The notes under the pieces: generated by a model
Told to the model about the DNA's origin: nothing
Seen by the model: only the letters and a program-made list of their open reading frames with translations
Database searches by the model: none
DNA from: Jiangella asiatica
GTDB taxonomy: Bacteria > Actinomycetota > Actinomycetes > Jiangellales > Jiangellaceae
Reading direction: 5' to 3'
Length of the DNA: 64,000 nt
NCBI RefSeq assembly: GCF_004349065.1
Contig: NZ_SMKZ01000029.1
Span: 19,026 to 83,025, forward strand
Part shown: one piece after another, positions 42,509 to 50,396 of the stretch
Layout: every line of letters starts with the position of its first letter
How positions within the stretch are numbered: position 1 is the first letter of the stretch
Translations under genes and position numbers: made by a program

Positions 42509-44050
42509 TCAGATGTCGCGGAAGGGCTCGATGCGGGCGCCGAGCACGGACAGCCGGGCGGCCAGGTCCTCGTAGCCGCGATTGATGACGTAGACGTTGC
42601 GCAGCACCGACTCGCCCTTGGCCGCGAGCATCGCCAGCAGCACGACGACGGCCGGCCGCAGCGCCGGCGGGCAGATGATCTCGGCGCCCGACCACCGGGT
42701 CGGTCCCTCCACCAGGACGCGGTGCGGGTCGAGCAGTGTGACGTTGCCGCCGAGCTTCGTCAGCTCGGTCAGGTAGATCGCGCGGTTCTCGTACACCCAG
42801 TCGTGGATCATCGTCTGGCCGTTCGCGGTGGCCGCGATCAGGGCGAAGAACGGCAGGTTGTCGATGTTCAGGCCGGGGAACGGCATCGGGTGGATCTTGT
42901 CGTGCGGCGCGCGCAGCAGCGACGGACGCACCGTCAGGTCGACCAGTCGGGTCTCGCCGTTCGCGGCGACGTACTCGGCGCTGCGGTCGTAGTCGAGGCC
43001 CATCTCCTCCAGTAGCGCCAGCTCGATCTCGAGGAATTCGATCGGCGCCCGCTGGACCGTGATCTCCGACGACGTGACGATCGCGGCGGCGAGCAGGCTC
43101 ATCGCCTCGATGGGGTCCTCGGACGGCGCGTAGTCGACGTCGACGTCGATTTCGGACCTGCCGTGCACCGTGAGCGTGGTGGTGCCGATGCCGTCGATGC
43201 GCACGCCGAGCCGGGTGAGGAAGAAGCAGAGGTCCTGCACCATGTAGTTGGAGCTGGCGTTGCGGATGACGGTGACACCGTCGTTGCGGGCCGCGGCCAT
43301 CAGGGCGTTCTCGGTGACGGTGTCGCCGCGCTCGATCAGCACGATGGGCCGGGTCGGCGACGCCTTCCGGTCGACCTCGGCGTGGTAGTAGCCACCGGTC
43401 GCCTTGAGCTCGAGGCCGAACGGGCGCAGTGCCGACATGTGCGGCTCGACGGTGCGGGTGCCGAGGTTGCAGCCGCCGGCGTAGGGAAGCTTGAAGCGGT
43501 GCTCGCGGTGCAGCAGCGGTCCGAGGAACATGATGACGCTGCGCGTGCGGCGGGCGGCTTCGACGTCCATGCTGTCGAGATCGAGCCGCTCGGGTGGAAC
43601 GATCTCGAGGTCGCGTCGCTCGCCGAGCCAGCGGGTGCGGATGCCGATGCTCTCGAGCACCTCGATGATGCGGTTGACCTCTTCGATGCGGGCGATGCCG
43701 CGCAGTACGGTGCGGCCCTTGTTGAGCAGGCTGGCGCACAGCAACGCGACGCTGGCGTTCTTGCTGGAGCGGACGTCGATGCTGCCGGAGAGCTGTTGGC
43801 CCCCGCTGACCCGGAGATGCGTCGGGCCGGGTTGCCCGAGTGAGACGATCTGCTTGTCGAGTGCCTCACCGATGCGGGCGATCATCTCCAGACTCAGGTT
43901 TTGCTGACCGTGCTCGATCCGGTGGACGGCGCTCTGGCTGCTGCCGAGAGCGTCGGCGAGCTGGCTCTGGGTCCATCCGCGGTGCTGTCGCGAGTCACGG
44001 ATCAATCGACCGATCCGGCTGCGGTAGTCGTCTGCCACGAGCGGAACCAT
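42509..44050 (-). CDS. XRE helix-turn-helix fused to UDP-GlcNAc enolpyruvyl transferase (MurA-like)
   Basis: 513 residues. Residues about 10-66 form an XRE/Cro helix-turn-helix (LIRDSRQHRGWTQSQLADALGSSQSAVHRIEHG). The rest is an EPSP-synthase-like MurA domain. Lys97-Asn98 in RSSKNAS and Cys194 in AGGCNLGTRTVEPH match the UDP-GlcNAc/PEP site and the reactive Cys loop (canonical GARPVD is GTRTVE here). The protein is probably a second, regulated MurA or a MurA-derived sensor rather than the housekeeping enzyme. The ATG has no clear ribosome site. No other murein synthesis genes are adjacent. Confidence 0.85.
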   Translation of the reverse strand: MVPLVADDYRSRIGRLIRDSRQHRGWTQSQLADALGSSQSAVHRIEHGQQNLSLEMIARIGEALDKQIVSLGQPGPTHLRVSGGQQLSGSIDVRSSKNASVALLCASLLNKGRTVLRGIARIEEVNRIIEVLESIGIRTRWLGERRDLEIVPPERLDLDSMDVEAARRTRSVIMFLGPLLHREHRFKLPYAGGCNLGTRTVEPHMSALRPFGLELKATGGYYHAEVDRKASPTRPIVLIERGDTVTENALMAAARNDGVTVIRNASSNYMVQDLCFFLTRLGVRIDGIGTTTLTVHGRSEIDVDVDYAPSEDPIEAMSLLAAAIVTSSEITVQRAPIEFLEIELALLEEMGLDYDRSAEYVAANGETRLVDLTVRPSLLRAPHDKIHPMPFPGLNIDNLPFFALIAATANGQTMIHDWVYENRAIYLTELTKLGGNVTLLDPHRVLVEGPTRWSGAEIICPPALRPAVVVLLAMLAAKGESVLRNVYVINRGYEDLAARLSVLGARIEPFRDI

Positions 44051-44376
44051 ATCTCAGCTATGAGTTAACTGACGCCACATTCGTCACATTGGACACGCCG
44101 TAGTCACGCAGTAAGGGAGCTCTCATTCGCGTCATGACGTCGGCGTGGCGTGCTGGACCGTGGCCTCGTCGTTGCGGCCGACTGCTTGGACGGCGCGGAC
44201 CTCGCGGCAGTTCCCGGCTCAGGCGAAAAATCGGGAGGCGGCGGCCGCGGCGGCGCCGGCTGCTCCCGTCCACGTCGTCCTCGACCTCGCGGTCTTCGTC
44301 CACCGCCGGGAGCCGCGCGTCGGCCTCGAGGGCCTGTATGGTCCGCCGGCTAGTGGTGCGCCTGACGCCCTGACGA
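44051..44376. other. Intergenic region, no confident gene
   Basis: 326 bases between murA-like and serine hydrolase genes. Its first 90 bases are relatively AT-rich and presumably hold the murA-like promoter (GAGTTAACTGAC, ATTCGTCACATTGG). The rest is GC-rich with short open frames on both strands, none with a convincing start, motif or codon bias. Confidence 0.4.
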
Positions 44377-45405
44377 TCAGGGGTCGAACGCCACTCGCCA
44401 GAAGCGGTCGCGGACCGCGTTGACCGGCCCGCTCGACCGCGTGTAGTAGAGCTTGTTCGTCAGCAGCACCGCCCATCGGCGCCGGCGCGGTGAGACCCAC
44501 ATCCCGGTGCCGGTGAAGCCCAGGTGCGCCCAGACGTCCGGGATCGCCCGGTCGGCCGGATGCCAGAACAGCCCACGCGCCGGGCGCAGCGAGCCGGTCT
44601 GCACCTTGAGCGACTCCTTGATCCAGGCCGGGCCGAAGCCGGGGCGGCGCGGTGCCTGGTCCGGTGCGAGCAGGTAGCGCAGGAAGGCCGCGAGGTCGTC
44701 GGCGACGGAGAACGCGCCGGCGCTGCCGCACACACCGAGGAGCCGGGCCGAGTAGTCGTGCGGGCTGCCCTTGAGGTGCCGGCCGGTGTCGGAGTCCCAC
44801 TCGGTCGGCGCGCACCGCGCGGCGACGTCCGGCGGCAGCGGCCCGAACCGGGTGGACGTCATGTGCAGCGCGTCCCAGGCACACGCGCGGCTGAGGTCGT
44901 CCAGCCGCAACCCGGTGAGCCGTTCGGCCAGCAGCCCGAGGACCAGCGCGGCTCGGTCGGTGTACTCGACCACCTCGCCGGGCCGGTGCTCCAGCCGTTC
45001 GCGCAGTATGCCGCGTTCGACGGCGGTGCGGTCGGAGCCGTACAGCGCCTTGAGGTTGGCCCGCGATGGCACGCCGGCGGTGTGCGTCAGCAGGTGCTGC
45101 GCCGTGACGGCGGCCAGGTCGAAGCCTTCGAGCTCGGGCAGGTAGGTGGCCAGGGGATGGTCGAGGTTGAGCGTGCCGTTCTCCCACAGCGTGCCGACGG
45201 ACGCCCACACCGCGACGATCTTCGTCAGGCTGGCCAGGTCGAAGACCGTGTCGGAGCGCATCGGGCCGTCCGGTTCACGCGGGTCCAGCAGCCCGCGGGC
45301 GCCCGAGCCCGTGACGCCGTCGGGATCGCCGACGGCCCACACCGCGCCGGGGAAGACGTGGTCGTCAACGGCGCGGGTCAGCACCTCGTCGATGGCTCTC
45401 GTCAT
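44377..45405 (-). CDS. Serine hydrolase, beta-lactamase/class C family
   Basis: 342 residues of the beta-lactamase-related (Pfam Beta-lactamase) fold. The catalytic Ser59-x-x-Lys62 is in DLASLTKIV, and the Tyr motif is in VVEYTDRAAL, with HLGFTGTGMWVSP replacing the KTG box (HxG type). No signal peptide is seen, so it is likely cytosolic and may be an esterase or peptidase rather than a penicillin-binding enzyme. The ATG at 45405 follows an AGGG motif. It is next to the MurA-like gene on the same strand but 326 bases away; no functional link is shown. Confidence 0.8.
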   Translation of the reverse strand: MTRAIDEVLTRAVDDHVFPGAVWAVGDPDGVTGSGARGLLDPREPDGPMRSDTVFDLASLTKIVAVWASVGTLWENGTLNLDHPLATYLPELEGFDLAAVTAQHLLTHTAGVPSRANLKALYGSDRTAVERGILRERLEHRPGEVVEYTDRAALVLGLLAERLTGLRLDDLSRACAWDALHMTSTRFGPLPPDVAARCAPTEWDSDTGRHLKGSPHDYSARLLGVCGSAGAFSVADDLAAFLRYLLAPDQAPRRPGFGPAWIKESLKVQTGSLRPARGLFWHPADRAIPDVWAHLGFTGTGMWVSPRRRRWAVLLTNKLYYTRSSGPVNAVRDRFWRVAFDP

Positions 45406-45641
45406 CGTCGCCCTGTTCGGTTGTGCGGTGGGACCCGCCGGGGGTGTCGAGTCCCGGTCGGTCGCCGTGGGTCGGCCCGGCGACCTTCCTTCATGATCGG
45501 TCCAGACCGGCCGGAATCGTGAGGGTTTGTCCCACATCGTGGGCACATGAGACGCGCGGGGCCGCCCTGGCGTCCCGCGGCCGGTGCGGACGCGGGAGAC
45601 TGGAGTCGTCGTGCGTCCCACCGAGCGACGAGGAGACCAGC

Positions 45642-46262
45642 GTGCGCGACGTGCCGATCGGCGACTTCCTCGACAGCCTGGCCGACCGGGTGCCCGCACC
45701 CGGCGGCGGTGCCGTGGCGGCATTACACGCCGCGCAGTCCGCCGCACTGCTCGGCATGGTCGCCCGTTACAGCACCGGTCCGACGTTCGCCGACCATGCC
45801 GACGTGGTCGAGCGGGTTCTGGTGCGCGCGGACGCGCTGCGTGCCGACGCGCTGGAGCTTGCCGAGGACGACGCCGAGGCGTTCCGCGCGGTCACCACGA
45901 CCTACCAGCTGCCGAAGGAGACCGACGAGGAGAAGACGGCCCGGTCCGCGGCCATCGCCACGGCACTGGCCGCTGCCGCCGAGCCGCCCGCGGCGGTCAT
46001 CGTCGCGGCAATGCACCTGGTCGCGATGGCCGAGGAGCTCCTGCCGGTTGGCAACCCCAACGTGGTCACCGACGTCGCCGCGGCCGCCGACGCCGCTCGC
46101 GCGGCCGCCACGACCGCGCGGCTGAACGTCGAGGTCAACCTGGCTGGCGTCACCGACGACGTGGTCCGCGACCGGTTGGCCGCCACCGTCGGCGAGGTCG
46201 ACGACCTGGCCGCGCGCGCGGACCGGGTGGCCGCGGCCGTGCGCGAGCGGGTCGGGTCGTGA
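45642..46262 (+). CDS. fchA: Cyclodeaminase/cyclohydrolase family protein (FchA-like)
   Basis: 206 residues, all-helical formiminotransferase-cyclodeaminase C-domain family. It contains the N-terminal DVPIGDFLDSLADRVPAPGGGAVAALHAA and the late LLPVGNPNVVTDVAAAADAARAA segment conserved in cyclodeaminase and in clostridial methenyl-THF cyclohydrolase FchA. There is no formiminotransferase domain. AGGAGACC precedes the GTG. Its stop overlaps the folD start (GTGA), so it very likely works with FolD in one-carbon interconversion, hydrolysing 5,10-methenyl-THF. Confidence 0.85.
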   Translation: MRDVPIGDFLDSLADRVPAPGGGAVAALHAAQSAALLGMVARYSTGPTFADHADVVERVLVRADALRADALELAEDDAEAFRAVTTTYQLPKETDEEKTARSAAIATALAAAAEPPAAVIVAAMHLVAMAEELLPVGNPNVVTDVAAAADAARAAATTARLNVEVNLAGVTDDVVRDRLAATVGEVDDLAARADRVAAAVRERVGS

Positions 46263-47098
46263 CCGCGACGCGGCTGGGTGGCGCCGAGCCGGCCGCGATC
46301 GTCCGGGCGGAGGTGACGGAGCGGGCGGCGTGGCTGCGGGCCGCCGGCCGGCCACCGCTCCTCGCCATCGTCACCGCCACCGACGACGACGCCAGCGCCT
46401 GGTACGTCCGGTCCATCGCGACGGCGGCCGGAAAGGCCGGCATCGACTGTGACGTCGTCGACCTCGGCTCGGCGGCCACCGCCGCGGAGATCGGCGGCCG
46501 GCTGACAGAGCTGAGCGCCGACGCGGCCGTCACCGGCCTGATGCTGCAGACGCCCCTGCCGCCTCGGGTCGCCCTGGCGGACGTGGCCGCGGCAATCGAC
46601 CCGGACAAGGACGTCGACGGCGCCAACCCGCTCTCGCTGGGGCGACTGGCGGCGGGACTGCCCGCGTTCGCGCCGGCGACGGCGGCCGCGGTCGTGGCGC
46701 TGCTGGACCATCACGGCATCGAGCTGGCCGGCCGGCACGCCGTCGTCGTCGGCCGGTCGACGGTGGTGGGCAAGCCGCTGGCGCACCTGCTGCTCGACCG
46801 GGACGCGACCGTGACGGTGTGCCACTCGCGCACGGCGGATCTGGCCGCGGTCACGTCGACGGCGGACGTCCTGGTCGCCGCGGCCGGGCGGACCCGCCTG
46901 ATCGGGCCGGACCACGTGCGGCCCGGTGCGGTCGTCGTCGACGTCGGCACCAACCCGACAGCGGACGGCGGCCTGGCCGGTGACGTCGACCCGGCGGTGG
47001 AAGGGGTCGCGGCCGCGCTGAGCCCCGTGCCCGGCGGAGTGGGGCCGGTGACGACCGCGCTGCTGCTCCAGAACGTCGTGAGGCCGATGCTTGACTGA
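46259..47098 (+). CDS. folD: Methylene-THF dehydrogenase (FolD family) lacking the cyclohydrolase lysine
   Basis: 279 residues. The N-terminal catalytic domain aligns with E. coli FolD: LAIVTATDDDASAWYVRSIAT against LAVVLVG..ASQIYVASKRK. Tyr49 is kept, but the essential cyclohydrolase lysine (Lys54 in E. coli) is Ile53. Gln in MLQTPLP and the IDPDKDVDG motif are conserved. The C-terminal NAD(P) domain shows VVGRSTVVGKPLA and PVPGGVGPVTTALL. The enzyme probably retains dehydrogenase activity only. It is translationally coupled to the FchA-like gene, which could supply the missing cyclohydrolase. Confidence 0.85.
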   Translation: MTATRLGGAEPAAIVRAEVTERAAWLRAAGRPPLLAIVTATDDDASAWYVRSIATAAGKAGIDCDVVDLGSAATAAEIGGRLTELSADAAVTGLMLQTPLPPRVALADVAAAIDPDKDVDGANPLSLGRLAAGLPAFAPATAAAVVALLDHHGIELAGRHAVVVGRSTVVGKPLAHLLLDRDATVTVCHSRTADLAAVTSTADVLVAAAGRTRLIGPDHVRPGAVVVDVGTNPTADGGLAGDVDPAVEGVAAALSPVPGGVGPVTTALLLQNVVRPMLD

Positions 47099-47124
47099 GT
47101 CAATGGTTCTGTTGATACAGTCAA
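47091..47124 (+). promoter_or_regulatory. Paired MarR operators upstream of the MarR-GNAT gene
   Basis: Two related 13 bp near-palindromes, TTGACTGAGTCAA (47091-47103) and TTGATACAGTCAA (47112-47124), start 21 bases apart, i.e. two helical turns. The first overlaps the folD stop codon, the second ends 4 bases before the MarR start. They are typical of MarR autoregulation. Confidence 0.65.
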
Positions 47125-47128
47125 GGAC

Positions 47129-48058
47129 ATGACCAAGGTACGGCGCGACCAGGTGACCGCGGTCCGGCAGTTCAACCGCTTCTACACGCGCGTCATGGGC
47201 TTCCTCGACCAGGAGCTCCTGCGCTCGGGGTTCTCCCTCACCGAGGCGCGCATCCTGTTCGAGCTCGGCCAGCGCGACCTCACCGAGGTCGGCGAGCTGC
47301 GCGAGGTGCTCGGGGTCGATGCCGCCCAGCTCAGCCGCACGTTGGCGCGGTTCGAGTCGGCCGGGTTGATCGAGCGGTCACGCTCGGCGGCTGACGGACG
47401 CAAGCTCCTGGCGGCGCCCACGGCGGCCGGGCAGACGGCGATCGCTGACCTCGTTACCCGGTCGGACCAGCAGGCCGAGCAGCTGCTGGCGGGGTTGCCC
47501 GAGCCGGAGCGGCGCCGTCTCGTGGCCGACCTCGACTCCGTCCGGCGGCTGCTCGCCGACTCCGAGACACCCAGCTCCTACGTCATCCGCGGCCTTCGGC
47601 CGGGCGACCTGGGCTGGGTGGTGCACCGCAACGGCGTGCTCTACGCCCAGGAGTACGGCTGGGACCGCAGCTACGAGGCGCTCGTCGCCAGCATCGTCGC
47701 CGACTACGGCGCGAACCACGACCCGGCCCGCGAGAACGCCTGGATCGCCGAGCGGGACGGCCGCCCGGTCGGCGCGGTGTTCTGCGTGCGCAAGGACGAC
47801 ACCACGGCACAGCTGCGGCTGCTCCTCGTCGATCCGGACGCCCGCGGCTCGGGTCTGGGCACCCGGCTGGTAGATGAGTGCGTCGCGTTCGCCCGGGCGG
47901 CCGGCTACACCTCGATGGTCCTGTGGACCAACGATGTGCTCGCGGCCGCCCGACGCATCTACCAGAAGGCCGGATTCGAGCTGGTCGAGGAGAACGAGCA
48001 CCACAGCTTCGGCCACGACCTGGTCGGCCAGATCTGGCGCCTCGCGCTCACGCGATGA
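47129..48058 (+). CDS. MarR-type regulator fused to a GNAT acetyltransferase
   Basis: 309 residues. Residues about 1-145 are a MarR winged helix domain (GFSLTEARILFELGQRDLTEVGELREVLGVDAAQLSRTLARFESAGLIERSRSAADGRK in outline). Residues about 150-309 are a GNAT N-acetyltransferase, with the acetyl-CoA loop LLVDPDARGSGLGTRLVDECV. Such fusions are known but their substrates mostly are not. Two palindromes directly upstream suggest autoregulation. Its stop lies 20 bases from the convergent E2 gene. Confidence 0.88.
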   Translation: MTKVRRDQVTAVRQFNRFYTRVMGFLDQELLRSGFSLTEARILFELGQRDLTEVGELREVLGVDAAQLSRTLARFESAGLIERSRSAADGRKLLAAPTAAGQTAIADLVTRSDQQAEQLLAGLPEPERRRLVADLDSVRRLLADSETPSSYVIRGLRPGDLGWVVHRNGVLYAQEYGWDRSYEALVASIVADYGANHDPARENAWIAERDGRPVGAVFCVRKDDTTAQLRLLLVDPDARGSGLGTRLVDECVAFARAAGYTSMVLWTNDVLAAARRIYQKAGFELVEENEHHSFGHDLVGQIWRLALTR

Positions 48059-48077
48059 TCACGGGCGAGGGGCAGGG

Positions 48078-49361
48078 TCAGGCCACGGCGAGCCAAGGAT
48101 CCTCCAGCACCGCCGCGAGGTCGCGGACGAACTCAGCGGCCTGAGCGCCGTCGACCACCCGGTGGTCCGACGAGAGCGTCATGGTCATGCGCTGGACCAC
48201 CGCCACCTCGCCATCGCGGACGCCCGGCTCGGAGCGCACCGCGCCGACCGCGAGGATCGCCGCCTCCGGCGGGTTGATCACCGCGGTGAAGTGGTCGATT
48301 CCGTACATGCCCAGGTTGCTGACCGTGAACGTACCGCCGCTCATCTCGTCCAGCCCGAGCTTGCGGTCGCGCGCCTTTCCGGCCAGCTCCCGCGTCTCGG
48401 CGGAGATGCGGGTCAGGCTCTTTGCGTCGGCGTCCCGGACCACCGGCACGACCAGCCCGGTCTCCGTCGCCACCGCGATGCCGATGTTGATGCGCCCGTG
48501 CTGCACGATGCCCTCGTCGGTGAACGACGAGTTCACCACCGGGTGGTCGTGGAGCACGACCGCGGCCGCGCGGACGATGATGTCGTTGACGCTCACCTTG
48601 GCCTTGCCGGCCGCGACCAGTCGCTCGTTCAGCTCGGCGCGCAGGGTCGAGAGCGGACCGGCGTCCACCGTCTTCGTCACGTAGAAATGCGGCGACGTCT
48701 GCATGCTCTCGGTGAGGCGGCGGGCGATCGTCTTGCGGATCGACGTCAGCGGGATCAGCTCGTCGGTCTCCTTCAGGGCGGCAGCGGCCGAGGTTGCCGG
48801 AGCGGCGGCGGCTGGCGTCGCCGGCGCGGTCTGCTGGGCGCTCGAAGTGTCGCGTGCCCGGGCCACGTCGGCGCGGATGATCCGCCCGCCCGGGCCGGTG
48901 CCCTCGATCGTCGTCAGGTCGATCCCGAGCTCTCGCGCGTCGCGGCGGGCCAGCGGCGACGAAAGCACCCGCCCGCCAGCTCCGGTTGATCTTGGACCAA
49001 CCGCACCATTACTGGGTGAATTGTCCGGTTGATTCCGCGCGGACTCCAAGATCGACGGGCCGCTCGGCGGGGCGGGCGACTCGGCCGCCGCCGGCGTCTC
49101 AGCCCGAGCCGGTGCCGGAGGCTCGCCGGCCGTCTGCAGCCGGGCGATCGGTGCCCCGATCGGTGCGATGCCGCCGTCGGGCACGACGATCTGCGCGAGG
49201 ACGCCGTCCTCGTAGGCCTCGTGCTCCATGACGGCCTTGTCGGTCTCGATCTCGACCAGCACGTCGCCGGCCTTGACCTCGTCGCCGACCTGCTTGCGCC
49301 ACGCGCTGACGACGCCTTCCTCCATGGTGTCGGACAGGCGTGGCATCAGGATGTCGACCAT
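48078..49361 (-). CDS. Dihydrolipoamide acyltransferase, E2 of a 2-oxoacid dehydrogenase
   Basis: 427 residues. One lipoyl domain (1-80) with Lys42 in EIETDKAVMEHEA, then a linker, an E3-binding domain (VLSSPLARRDARELGIDLTTIEGTGPGGRI in outline) and the catalytic acyltransferase domain with HRVVDG (His400, Asp404). It transfers the acyl group from E1 to CoA. Whether acetyl (PDH or acetoin) or branched-chain cannot be settled, but the E1a sequence is PDH-like. It is last in the E1a-E1b-E2 operon; no E3 gene follows. The linker contains an odd palindromic insert (48985-49056). Confidence 0.88.
   Translation of the reverse strand: MVDILMPRLSDTMEEGVVSAWRKQVGDEVKAGDVLVEIETDKAVMEHEAYEDGVLAQIVVPDGGIAPIGAPIARLQTAGEPPAPARAETPAAAESPAPPSGPSILESARNQPDNSPSNGAVGPRSTGAGGRVLSSPLARRDARELGIDLTTIEGTGPGGRIIRADVARARDTSSAQQTAPATPAAAAPATSAAAALKETDELIPLTSIRKTIARRLTESMQTSPHFYVTKTVDAGPLSTLRAELNERLVAAGKAKVSVNDIIVRAAAVVLHDHPVVNSSFTDEGIVQHGRINIGIAVATETGLVVPVVRDADAKSLTRISAETRELAGKARDRKLGLDEMSGGTFTVSNLGMYGIDHFTAVINPPEAAILAVGAVRSEPGVRDGEVAVVQRMTMTLSSDHRVVDGAQAAEFVRDLAAVLEDPWLAVA
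48985..49056. repeat. Palindromic insert inside the E2 linker
   Basis: GTTGATCTTGGA (48985-48996) and TCCAAGATCGAC (49045-49056) are inverted with one mismatch and separated by 48 bases. The whole stays in frame and encodes a disordered linker piece (SARNQPDNSPSNGAVGPRST). A lone arm, CCAAGATCGACGG, also occurs in the non-coding gap at 854-866, so this looks like a dispersed repeat. Confidence 0.5.
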
Positions 49362-49387
49362 GACTTCTCCCTGTGCGTGTCGACCGG

Positions 49388-50395
49388 TCAGTGCGCGCCG
49401 ACGGACCGGCGCCCGACCGCGTCGAGCGTCTGGTGGACGGCGGTGACGACGTCGGCGGCCGACGGCAGCGCCGCCAGCTCCAGCGACTTCGCGTACGGCA
49501 GCGGCACCTCGGCCATGGCGACCCGCCGCACCGGCGCGTCGAGCCAGTCGAACGCGCCGTCGGAGATCGACGCCGCGACCTCCGCGCCGATGCCGTAGGT
49601 CAGCCAGTCGTCCTCGAGCACCACGGCACAGGAGGTCTTCTTGACCGACTCGATGATGGTGGGGCGGTCCAGCGGCCGCAGGCTGCGAAGGTCGACCACC
49701 TCGGCGGAGATGCCCTCCTCGCTGGCCAGCTTCTCGGCGACCTGCAGGGCGACGTTGGCCATCCGCGAGTAGGCGACCAGGGTGATGTCGGTGCCCTCGC
49801 GGGTGACGGCGGCCCGGCCGATCTCGGCGGGCTCGTCGCCGTCGGGGACCTCGCCCTTGGTGTTGTAGAGGGCGAGGTTCTCCAGGAACAGAACTGGGTC
49901 GTCGTCGCGGATGGAGGCGAGCAGCAGCGCCTTCGCGTCGGCCGGCGACGACGGCGCCACCACCTTGAGGCCGGGCGTGAACGCGTAGAACAGCTCGACG
50001 TTCTGGGAGTGCGTGGCCGCCAGTTGCTGCCCGCCGCCACCGGGGGTCCGGATGACCATCGGCACGCTGCGCTGACCGCCGAACATGCCGTAGATCTTCG
50101 CCGCGTGGTTGGTGATCTGGTCCAGTGCGAGCAGCGAGAAGTTGATGGTCATGATCTCGACAACGGGACGCAGCCCGAGCATCGCGGCGCCGACCGCGGC
50201 ACCGGTGAAGCCCTCTTCGGCGATCGGGGTGTCGCGCACCCGCTTCGGGCCGAACTCGTCGAGCAGCCCCGCGGTGATCTTGTAGGAGCCCTCGAACCGG
50301 CCGATCTCCTCGCCCATCAGGAACACGTCCGGGTCGCGGAGCATCTCCGCGCGCAGAGTGTCGTGCAGGGCCTGGCGGTAACTCATGACGGCCAT
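49388..50395 (-). CDS. 2-oxoacid dehydrogenase E1 beta subunit
   Basis: 335 residues, transketolase-like pyrimidine domain. Conserved segments: DVFLMGEEIGRFEGSYKIT, DTPIAEEGFTGAAVGAAMLGLRPVVEIM, FGGQRSVPMVIRTPGGGGQQLAATHSQ and the C-terminal LRSLRPLDRPTIIESVKKT. It pairs with E1a to bind thiamine diphosphate and decarboxylate a 2-oxoacid. ATG lies one base after the E1a stop. Confidence 0.9.
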   Translation of the reverse strand: MAVMSYRQALHDTLRAEMLRDPDVFLMGEEIGRFEGSYKITAGLLDEFGPKRVRDTPIAEEGFTGAAVGAAMLGLRPVVEIMTINFSLLALDQITNHAAKIYGMFGGQRSVPMVIRTPGGGGQQLAATHSQNVELFYAFTPGLKVVAPSSPADAKALLLASIRDDDPVLFLENLALYNTKGEVPDGDEPAEIGRAAVTREGTDITLVAYSRMANVALQVAEKLASEEGISAEVVDLRSLRPLDRPTIIESVKKTSCAVVLEDDWLTYGIGAEVAASISDGAFDWLDAPVRRVAMAEVPLPYAKSLELAALPSAADVVTAVHQTLDAVGRRSVGAH

Positions 50396-50396
50396 G

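Noticed and set aside
44058..44423. Small genes on either strand in the murA-serine hydrolase gap
   Set aside because: No ribosome site or leaderless box at the starts, and Arg/Ala-biased composition without a known family.
48051..48066. GATGATCACGGG near the end of the MarR-GNAT gene as another copy of the palindromic repeat
   Set aside because: Only the TGATCAC core matches; the CGTTCAG part and the centre are missing.
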